Positions 16,410 to 23,037 of a stretch of DNA of 23,037 bases are shown here, piece by piece; position 1 is the stretch's first letter; every line of letters begins with the position of its first letter. Source of the DNA: Planctomycetaceae bacterium (GTDB lineage: Bacteria > Planctomycetota > Planctomycetia > Planctomycetales > Planctomycetaceae). Under the pieces are notes generated by a model, which saw only the letters and a list, made by a program, of their open reading frames with translations, had not been told where the DNA came from and ran no database searches. Location of the stretch: NCBI GenBank assembly GCA_003445035.1, contig DLVV01000363.1:22474-45510 (forward strand), read 5' to 3'. A program made the translations under genes and the position numbers.

Positions 16410-17759
16410 GTGCTGACATTCTCCGACCAAAAGACGTTTCGTCATTGTGACGGACTCTCACGCCGTTCCTTTCTACAGGTTGGCGGATTGGCTCTTGGCG
16501 GCCTGACGTTGCCTGACATCTTGCGGGCCGAAGCGGCCGCCGGAGTCAGCAACCCGCACAAAGCCGTGATCATGATCTACCTGACCGGTGGGCCCCCTCA
16601 CCAGGACACGGTGGACCTGAAGCCGGAGGCTCCGGCCGATATTCGCGGCGAATTTCAGCCCATCAGTACGAACCTGCCGGGCGTGCACGTCAGCGAACAC
16701 CTGCCGCGGATCGCCCGGCGGATGGATCGCATCACGACGATCCGGACGCTGGTGGGCTCCACCGGTGGCCATTCGTCTTTTCAGTGCGTGACCGGTCGCA
16801 ACAGAAGCAACCAGCCGTCCGGTGGCTGGCCCGGTTTCGAATCGATCGTTTCCCAGCTGTACGGTCCGGCTCACCCGGCGGTTCCACCCGGGATCAATCT
16901 CTTCATGAAGATGGCGCACGGTCCCTACAACCACCCCGGCTCGGGATTTCTGGGGGCTGCTCACCAGGCCTTTCAGGCCGAAGGGGATGCCCGCGCCAAC
17001 ATGACGCTCAACAAGGGCGTGTCGCTCGATCGGCTGGGACGGCGGCGAGACTTGCTGTCCGGTTTTGATCGCTTCCGTCGCTCGGTCGACGGCACCCGGG
17101 AGTCTGCCGGCCTGGATCCGTTCGCCGAACAGGCTCTCAACGTGCTGACGTCGAGCCGCCTGGCTGATGCTCTTGATCTGACCAGGGAATCTCCGGAGAT
17201 TCGCGACAGTTACGGCAAGGACGATCCCAAGGCGTTGTCTTACGGGCACCTGGGCTACCAGGCCATCATGTCCAAGTTCCTGACGGCTCGACGCCTGGTG
17301 CAGGCCGGTGCCCGGTGCGTCTCGGTCACATTTGCGGATTTCGACTGGCACGGAGGCAACTTCTCCAACGGACGCAAGGTGCTCCCGCTGTTCGACCAGG
17401 GGTTCACCGCATTGGTGGATGACCTCCATCGACTGGGCATGCAGGATGATGTGACCGTGGTGGCATGGGGGGAATTTGGACGAACGCCCAAGGTCAACAA
17501 GAATGCCGGACGCGACCACTGGAGCCGCAATGCCTTCGCATTGCTGGCCGGCGGAGGCATGCCGAATGGACAGGTCATTGGTACGACCAACCGGTACGCC
17601 GAAGAGCCGCTGACTCGCCCGGTTCATTTCCAGGAAGTCTTTGCGACGTTGTATCGCAATCTTGGTCTGGATGTGTCTCAGGTCACCGTGAGTGATCTGA
17701 ATGGCCGTCCACACTACCTGGTCGACAACGGCGTGCGACCTCTCGCCGAGTTGATATGA
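16410..17759 (+). CDS. DUF1501 protein with twin-arginine leader (second copy)
   Basis: A 449-residue DUF1501 protein, clearly different from the copy at 11556-12989: it has the shorter family core and a GRPHYLVDNG C-terminus. The leader LSRRSFLQVGGLALGGLTL (16-34) is a good twin-arginine signal with R18-R19. Conserved patches are MIYLTGGPPHQDTVDLKP (55-72), TLVGSTGGHSSFQC (113-126), GEFGRT (354-359) and GRDHW (367-371), again with His/Asp residues suited to metal binding. Translation starts at a GTG with AGGG 8 bases upstream; an ATG five bases earlier is out of frame. Unlike the first copy it has no DUF1549/DUF1553 partner beside it. It is divergent from PhyH and convergent with the PQQ giant (67-base gap). 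Confidence 0.92.
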   Translation: MLTFSDQKTFRHCDGLSRRSFLQVGGLALGGLTLPDILRAEAAAGVSNPHKAVIMIYLTGGPPHQDTVDLKPEAPADIRGEFQPISTNLPGVHVSEHLPRIARRMDRITTIRTLVGSTGGHSSFQCVTGRNRSNQPSGGWPGFESIVSQLYGPAHPAVPPGINLFMKMAHGPYNHPGSGFLGAAHQAFQAEGDARANMTLNKGVSLDRLGRRRDLLSGFDRFRRSVDGTRESAGLDPFAEQALNVLTSSRLADALDLTRESPEIRDSYGKDDPKALSYGHLGYQAIMSKFLTARRLVQAGARCVSVTFADFDWHGGNFSNGRKVLPLFDQGFTALVDDLHRLGMQDDVTVVAWGEFGRTPKVNKNAGRDHWSRNAFALLAGGGMPNGQVIGTTNRYAEEPLTRPVHFQEVFATLYRNLGLDVSQVTVSDLNGRPHYLVDNGVRPLAELI

Positions 17760-17826
17760 CCGGCAACCGTGAAGTGGACAACGGTCCCGGGGTCTGCGGT
17801 TGAGAGGCGGAGCCCGGAGGGGCCTG

Positions 17827-20800
17827 TCAGTCCGACTGGAACTTGATCGTGATACGGCTCTTGAGGCCCTGCATCTCGAGGCGAGCGGCGCGTGGGTCGT
17901 ACCAGGCCAGCACGATGCGGTCAGTCGAAAGCTTGTCTTCGAGCAACAGGGTTCGGCCGGTTTTCGAATCAAGCAGTTCGACAAGCATCCGTTGTCTGCC
18001 TCCACGGCCGCGGTCCCTGGTGCGGCCGAGCAGGATCAGGGCCGGGAGATGATCGTGTCGGAATCGGACGACGCTCCGTAGTGGCACCGTTCTCCGCCAG
18101 CGGATCGTGCGGGTGTCGGCGTTGATTGCCAACAGGTGCCCGTGAACGTGAGTGACTGGCAGCATCGTGTCGCCGACAAAATAGACCGGAGCATTGACGG
18201 CCCGGGGAGCCACAGCGCCCTGGGCGGGTAGCATCGCGATGTACCAGCAGTCGCGGTCGCGGAAGACCTTGATGGAACTTATCCGTTCGTCGCCGTCGCC
18301 CAGCACTTCGAGTTTCAGTTGCCGTGTGTCGGTGACGAGGTCGTGGACCTGGAGTTGGCCGTCAGAATCGATCCAGGCGAGGTGGTGGTCGGGAGTGGCA
18401 ACCGGGAAGATGCGGTCTTTGAGCGGTTCATCGATCACCGTGCGGTTGGTCAGCGGGTCCCACACCCGGATTCGCTGCATGCCATTTCCCTCGGTTGTGA
18501 CGTACATCAGGTGGCGACCGAACACGCGGCGGCGGGTGCGAGAGGTGATGGGCAGGCGGGCCTGGAGCCGGCGGTGTCCGGTGAGAGTGTCGTAGACGTC
18601 GTGGCTGATTCGGTCGCCGCGGCTGACGACAAGCACGTGATCGTCGCCGAAGAATCCCGAGGCGGCATCGGCGAAACTGCCGCTGCCGGTTTCCAGGTCA
18701 CCTCGACGCCACAGCAGCTCCCCGTCGATCGGGCTGCACGCCACCAGGTGCTGTCGCGACTGGAACGTGACGGCCAGGACACCGGACGGGCCCACTCGGA
18801 GCATCTCGGGCCGGGTGGCCAGCGGAGCAAATGTCCGTTTCCACAAAGGGCGGGTCTCGCTGCGTTCGAGCAACGAGAGGCCGAGCATTGAGGAATGCGA
18901 CCCCAGCGGCAACAGGTGGCCGCTGCGAGACTGGTGCCACCAGATCGGGACGCTGAACTGGGCAGGCAGGTCGATATGGCCCGCCTCGACACCAACCTGG
19001 CGGTCCATCAACGTCACTCGCCGGGTGGAATTGGTGTAGGTCTCCAGCAGGTCGAACGTGGACCGTTCGGAGGTACTGAAGCGGCGGCGGACTTTCTGGT
19101 AGGTCCTGGGCAGCTCGGCGATGGCGGCCACCGAGGTGTCCATGGTGATCTCGGCTCGGGTCGCCCGGGGAGTGGGGTGATGGTGGGTTTGCCAGATCCC
19201 CTTGGCCAAGTCGTCGGGTGGACGCCGCGCCACCCACTGGCTGCCGGTGAAACCGTCGATGCCGGCCACGTCGGCAAGGCGGCCGTTGGCCAGTTCTTCG
19301 AACAGCGGACCGCACTCGTCCTGGAGTCCCAGGCGACTCCACAATGAGATCAGTGCGACGGTTGCCGAGAGCCGGGATGTCGGGCCTCCGTGGTTTCGAA
19401 TCGCCAACAAGAGCAACTCGGCCTGTTGGAAACGGCCGATTTCAACAAGCCGAGCGGCAACTGTGAGCCGGACCGGGTCGGCCACAGGGTTGTTGGCGTG
19501 GCGGCGCACGAACGACAGTTGGTCGTCCAGAGAGGCCGACTTGGACAGTGCTGCGGTTTGACGCGTGAGGCGGTCCAGCAACATTCGGTCTGCGGCCGCA
19601 TCGCGCGCTGCAGCTCCGGCCAGCGCGCGACGTGAGAGAGCGGTGATCCAGGTGCTGTGAGAGAGCACGTGGATCCCGTCACGGTCGGCAGTGATCTCCG
19701 TGATGCCGCCGTCGACGGGTCGGGTTCGCAGCGAGTTGAGTCGGGTGGCGGATTCGAAAGCCGACACCGGGTCATTCTGGTCAAGGTGCCAGCGGCCCTC
19801 CTCAACCAGCACACGGGCCGACTGGCGAGGCGTGTCGGCCAATTGTGCGAGCCGACTCAGCAACGGTCCGGCGTCGGAAGCCGGGCGGGTGCGAGCCGCG
19901 GCCAGTTGCAGGAACAACAACTCCCTGAGGATCCGGCGTCCTCTTCGGCTGATCACCGGGTTGTCGCTGTCAACGATCGAGTCAAGCAGCTTTCGGGACT
20001 CGTCATGCTGGCCGAGTGCCAGGGTCAGTTCGGCCGCATGCAACCGCAGGCGGTCGTTGCCGGGATCGGTGAGAAGCTCGGAGCGGACATGCGACAGTTG
20101 CGGTGTGGCCTGCGGAAAGGCTGTGATCCGGTCAGCAGTCAGCGAGAGGATCCACTTGCCACCGACGATGAGGTTGCCGGGACGGAGACCGCCGGAGGCA
20201 GGGAGTCCCACCGGCTCGCTGGTGTCGGTTGCCGGGCCACCCAGTTGTCGAGCGGGTGGCAGGCTGAGCCCCACTTCGTGACCGGTGTCGATTTCCAGAC
20301 AGGTGATCCGACCAGATTTCAGTGGGATCAGGTAGCGGTCCTGGCCCAGGCGGACGCCACGTCCCGAGACGAGTCCCGGTCGCCGTTGCCAGGTGGCGCG
20401 GCCGGTGAGGGGGTCGAGACCCTGGACCTGTCGTGGACCCACAACCAACAGCGTCTTCGGGGAGGCGGCGGCCACGTATTCGATGCCCTCCCGTCCGCGT
20501 GACCAGCTCGAGCGGCCTGTTTCCAGGTTCACGCTGGTGATCCGATCACCAAGTGGCGACAACAGAATCGCGTGACCGGATGTGACCAGCGGCAGGTTGG
20601 CCAGGCCCGCATCACCGGGTAGCGGGCGGGTCAGTGACGACCGGTTTGAACGATATCGACCGTTTGAACGGCTGGGGCCGCGACCGTCGTGTGCCCAGGC
20701 GAGGGTGCCGTCAACCAGGTTGATGGCCACGGTGACACCGGTGCCGGTGGTGCAGATTGCCAGCCCGGAGGCTTGTGACGGCAAGCATGCGGCCGAATGC

Positions 20801-22308
20801 CGCCCAACACCACGGACATCGTCGAGTCCCGTATCGCTGTGGACCAGGGGTTGGGACCACAGCCGGCGGCCGGTGCGTGGTGCCAGCGCGACCAGATCAA
20901 TCTGTCGCCGTTGCTCGACCAGCGTGAACAGCAGCCCGCCGGCCGGAAATGCCGGACTGAGGACCGTGGTTGGTTCGGTCTCCGGTGCCGGGGTTGGCGA
21001 GCCGGTGCGACTACGGGTTGGCGAACCGGAACCCGGAGGGAACAACCATGCGGGTGAGATGCCCGATGGCGGGACGGAGGTCCTGGGTGAAGGGATGGTC
21101 AGGGCGACGAGTTGCGAGGGCCAGGCGAAATCGGGGGCCGTTCGGGCTCGTGTTGGCCGCTGGGGGACCGGAAGTGTTTCGGGGGGCGTGGAGAGTTGGA
21201 CGCCGTAGACCCGTTGGCCATCACTGGTGATCATGCCAAAACGGGGGTTGCCGACAAGTGCCATCGAAAATCGGTCGGTCCCGCTGCGAACGACCGGGAC
21301 CAGGCGATCGAATGCCCGGTGCCGCATCTGCCATGTGCAAGGCGATGCGAAACGCCAGAGTGTGGCGCCGGTGAGCAAAGACAGGCCCCGAATTCCGCGG
21401 TGGTCACGGAGGACGACCTGGTCACCAACAACGATCGGGTATAGCGCCAGGGCGCCGGTGAGCCGACCGTCTGCCCACTGGGAAGTTGCCCAGGGGATCA
21501 GCGGAGATGAATCGCCGGGCTCGGAAAGCCGGGTGTGCCAGGCTTCGGACAGATGCGGGGCGGCCGCATCGATCGCCCGAGGTTGACGGGCCGGTCCGAA
21601 AGGCAGCGGCCAGTCGACGGGCGATTGGCGAGAGAGGTTTCCGAGTGCGAGGGCAACGGAATCGCCTGAAGATGGAGACGGGAGCCCGGTCAGCCGCGCG
21701 GCGGAGGCGAACTTGAGCTGGAAGGAGCGGGCCAACCGTCCCGGAAAGGACGGTTCGGAGTCGAGCATTCGCAGTGCTCGCCAGGCGAGTTCGGAATGCC
21801 CCTGGTCCAGCCACATTGTGGCGAGTTGGTTGAGGGCGCGAAATCCAGCGTCTGTCAGCCGGAAGCGTCGAACGATGGTCCGAAGTAACTCGAGGCGTTT
21901 GGTCCCTTCAGACTCGCCGGCTTGCCGCAACAGGGCGGCTGCGGTTTCCCGGTACAGGCCCCGGTAGCGTCGCGTGCCGGCGGCTGGGTGGCCGCGGAGC
22001 AGTTCGAGGGCAACCTGTCGAGCACTGCGAATTCGGTCCTTGTCAAACAGGAACGAGTCGGCGGGGCTGTCCAGGATGGCTTGAAGAATCAGGATTGCGT
22101 TATTGGAATCGTTGGCCTGAAGCCGCCCGCGGGCGCGGTCCAGAAGCGTGTGATGACGTCGTTGCTGAGGAACGGCGTCGAGCAGTCGGCGGACGGACGC
22201 ATCGGGGGCCGGTGAACCTGGTTGTGCGCGACCGGCAGCTGAGATTCCGGCGGGTTGGGCGAGCAGGCCCAACAGCAACAGGGGCAGTGTATTGATGAGG
22301 GCGCACAA
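17827..22308 (-). CDS. Large exported PQQ-type beta-propeller / helical-repeat protein
   Basis: A protein of up to 1493 residues if translation starts at TTG (22306-22308). Residues 5-26 form a hydrophobic signal core with an Ala-rich cleavage region (ISAAGRA), but the positively charged n-region is missing. Residues about 35-205 look helical, TPR-like. A first propeller region (about 285-735) shows repeated PQQ-type blade motifs: LLTGATLWRF, APRTGRRLWSQ, NLVDGTLAWAH, NLETGRSSWSR and DPLTGRATWQR. A Pro/Ser/Thr-rich linker interrupts it at about 375-450. A second helical stretch covers about 740-1010, and a second propeller region (about 1080-1480) has SPIDGELLWRR, DTLTGHRRLQA, WDPLTNRTVID, NADTRTIRWRR and DSKTGRTLLLE. 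Such motifs are often scaffolding folds rather than quinone enzymes; no function is assigned. It lies immediately behind the 5S terminator, so the true start is uncertain (see findings). Confidence 0.8.
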   Translation of the reverse strand: MCALINTLPLLLLGLLAQPAGISAAGRAQPGSPAPDASVRRLLDAVPQQRRHHTLLDRARGRLQANDSNNAILILQAILDSPADSFLFDKDRIRSARQVALELLRGHPAAGTRRYRGLYRETAAALLRQAGESEGTKRLELLRTIVRRFRLTDAGFRALNQLATMWLDQGHSELAWRALRMLDSEPSFPGRLARSFQLKFASAARLTGLPSPSSGDSVALALGNLSRQSPVDWPLPFGPARQPRAIDAAAPHLSEAWHTRLSEPGDSSPLIPWATSQWADGRLTGALALYPIVVGDQVVLRDHRGIRGLSLLTGATLWRFASPCTWQMRHRAFDRLVPVVRSGTDRFSMALVGNPRFGMITSDGQRVYGVQLSTPPETLPVPQRPTRARTAPDFAWPSQLVALTIPSPRTSVPPSGISPAWLFPPGSGSPTRSRTGSPTPAPETEPTTVLSPAFPAGGLLFTLVEQRRQIDLVALAPRTGRRLWSQPLVHSDTGLDDVRGVGRHSAACLPSQASGLAICTTGTGVTVAINLVDGTLAWAHDGRGPSRSNGRYRSNRSSLTRPLPGDAGLANLPLVTSGHAILLSPLGDRITSVNLETGRSSWSRGREGIEYVAAASPKTLLVVGPRQVQGLDPLTGRATWQRRPGLVSGRGVRLGQDRYLIPLKSGRITCLEIDTGHEVGLSLPPARQLGGPATDTSEPVGLPASGGLRPGNLIVGGKWILSLTADRITAFPQATPQLSHVRSELLTDPGNDRLRLHAAELTLALGQHDESRKLLDSIVDSDNPVISRRGRRILRELLFLQLAAARTRPASDAGPLLSRLAQLADTPRQSARVLVEEGRWHLDQNDPVSAFESATRLNSLRTRPVDGGITEITADRDGIHVLSHSTWITALSRRALAGAAARDAAADRMLLDRLTRQTAALSKSASLDDQLSFVRRHANNPVADPVRLTVAARLVEIGRFQQAELLLLAIRNHGGPTSRLSATVALISLWSRLGLQDECGPLFEELANGRLADVAGIDGFTGSQWVARRPPDDLAKGIWQTHHHPTPRATRAEITMDTSVAAIAELPRTYQKVRRRFSTSERSTFDLLETYTNSTRRVTLMDRQVGVEAGHIDLPAQFSVPIWWHQSRSGHLLPLGSHSSMLGLSLLERSETRPLWKRTFAPLATRPEMLRVGPSGVLAVTFQSRQHLVACSPIDGELLWRRGDLETGSGSFADAASGFFGDDHVLVVSRGDRISHDVYDTLTGHRRLQARLPITSRTRRRVFGRHLMYVTTEGNGMQRIRVWDPLTNRTVIDEPLKDRIFPVATPDHHLAWIDSDGQLQVHDLVTDTRQLKLEVLGDGDERISSIKVFRDRDCWYIAMLPAQGAVAPRAVNAPVYFVGDTMLPVTHVHGHLLAINADTRTIRWRRTVPLRSVVRFRHDHLPALILLGRTRDRGRGGRQRMLVELLDSKTGRTLLLEDKLSTDRIVLAWYDPRAARLEMQGLKSRITIKFQSD

Positions 22309-22344
22309 AAAACGCCCCGAATCCCCACGAGGGGACTCGGGACG
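22307..22344 (-). terminator. Intrinsic terminator of the 23S-5S transcript
   Basis: On the minus strand a 14-pair stem (CGTCCCGAGTCCCC with GGGGATTCGGGGCG, two G-U pairs) closes a TCGT loop and is followed directly by TTTTTT (22307-22312). It begins 11 bases after the 3' end of 5S rRNA. The U-tract overlaps the only plausible start codon of the next gene. Confidence 0.93.
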
Positions 22345-22354
22345 CGTTGAGAAA

Positions 22355-22465
22355 TCCCGGCGATAACCTACTTTCGCACTGGTGGGCACTATCATCGGCC
22401 CCGGCAGCTTAACGGTCGTGTTCGGAATGGGAACGCGTGTTTCCTGCTGGGTATAGTCACCGGAA
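22355..22465 (-). rRNA. rrf: 5S ribosomal RNA
   Basis: About 111 bases. Helix I pairs the 5' TTCCGGTGA with the 3' TCGCCGGGA. Conserved internal stretches are CCCATTCCGAACACG and the GCGAAAGTAGG segment near the 3' end. Ends are set from the closing helix and may be off by a base or two. It follows 23S on the same strand after a 251-base spacer. Confidence 0.95.
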
Positions 22466-22467
22466 AG

Positions 22468-22530
22468 CGGTTCGGACACTGATCGCGTTGTCACCACTAG
22501 ACGTGACCTCGCAACTGCCCTTCCGAACCG
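22468..22530. repeat. Nine-base inverted repeat upstream of 5S
   Basis: CGGTTCGGA (22468-22476) and TCCGAACCG (22522-22530) are perfect complements separated by 45 bases. The outer arm ends three bases before the 5S 5' end, so the stem could present a processing site. Confidence 0.55.
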
Positions 22531-22600
22531 AACCATCCTTGTTCGACAATTCGGTAGTCTTCGAGTGGACCTGACTTTATCTCGACGTGCGTGTCAATAA

Positions 22601-22641
22601 GGATCGGCGCAGACAGCGTTGTGAGCTGTCGTTGTCGATCC
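22601..22641. repeat. Two-tier hairpin in the 23S-5S spacer
   Basis: GGATCG/CGATCC form an outer 6-pair stem, then a symmetrical 5/5 internal loop, then GACAGC/GCTGTC form an inner 6-pair stem with a 7-base loop. All 12 pairs are perfect. Confidence 0.6.
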
Positions 22642-22686
22642 GAGCGTTTTCGTAAATTCGGCAACAGGACCGAATGATCTCGAACC

Positions 22687-22702
22687 CGGACCATATGGTC
22701 CG
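22687..22702. repeat. 16-base perfect palindrome next to the 23S 3' end
   Basis: CGGACCATATGGTCCG reads the same on both strands and sits 15 bases beyond the approximate 23S 3' end. As RNA it can form a 6-pair stem with an AUAU loop. A role in 23S 3' processing is possible. Confidence 0.6.
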
Positions 22703-22716
22703 AGCCAGTGATCAAA

Positions 22717-23037
<321 letters not shown>

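Larger units (their letters stand above)
22466..22716 (-). other. 23S-5S internal transcribed spacer
   Basis: A 251-base spacer without a tRNA or gene. It holds three inverted repeats, listed separately, that could act in processing of the precursor. A perfect TTGACA occurs on the minus strand at 22592-22597, but no -10 lies at a normal distance. Confidence 0.8.

Noticed and set aside
16473..18005. 510-codon open frame on the minus strand opposite the second DUF1501 gene
   Set aside because: Antisense shadow that also crosses into the end of the PQQ gene in a different frame; no motif or ribosome-binding site.
22309..22536. Upstream extension of the PQQ frame through 5S rRNA, including an in-frame ATG at 22393-22395
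   Set aside because: These codons are structural parts of 5S rRNA and its terminator, so they are not accepted as coding. The TTG at 22308 is used with caution instead.
22675..22690. GGTTCGA on the minus strand in the 23S-5S spacer, like a tRNA T-loop
   Set aside because: The flanking bases do not form a T stem and no acceptor, D or anticodon arm can be built around it.

Overview
The window looks like part of a chromosome from a planctomycete (Planctomycetota). The strongest signs are a protein joining a PSCyt1-type haem-binding segment to DUF1549 and DUF1553, two DUF1501 proteins with twin-arginine leaders, a very long SecA (about 1181 residues), and a 1493-residue PQQ-type beta-propeller protein. 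All of these are typical of that phylum. WaaA (Kdo transferase) points to a Gram-negative envelope with Kdo-lipid A. GC content is high throughout. I see no integrase, transposase, CRISPR array or phage gene.

Layout. (1) Bases 1-5587, minus strand: a housekeeping block secA > waaA > metK. metK is cut by the left edge. A good sigma70-like promoter lies upstream of secA and a second lies just before metK. (2) Bases 5588-7709, minus strand: a two-gene unit of a D-2-hydroxyacid dehydrogenase and a Gfo/Idh/MocA oxidoreductase. (3) Bases 7864-12989, plus strand, divergent from block 2: an overlapping three-gene operon of a class III (GSA-aminomutase-like) aminotransferase, the cytochrome/DUF1549/DUF1553 protein and a DUF1501 protein. 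(4) Bases 13007-13077, minus strand: tRNA-Gly(CCC), followed by about 384 bases without a convincing gene. (5) Bases 13462-15159, plus strand: a lipoprotein with a repeated S-x-D-G-x-H-W motif, probably a five-bladed glycosidase-like propeller. (6) Bases 15229-17759: a phytanoyl-CoA-dioxygenase-like enzyme on the minus strand, divergent from a second DUF1501 gene on the plus strand. (7) Bases 17827-23037, minus strand: the 3' part of 23S rRNA, a 251-base spacer, 5S rRNA, a strong intrinsic terminator, and then, with almost no gap, the large PQQ-propeller gene.

Blocks 2, 3, 5 and 6 look like a loose set of oxidative and envelope functions for small organic or sugar-derived substrates. Which substrate is used cannot be read from the sequence. 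The most unusual signals are: (a) a fivefold W-x4-[F/Y] repeat in the helical part of SecA, where E. coli SecA as I recall it has about one such unit; and (b) the reading frame of the PQQ giant running straight out of the U-tract of the rRNA terminator, with no ATG, no clear ribosome-binding site and no room for a promoter of its own. I did not find a clear, self-contained novel defence or mobile system here.
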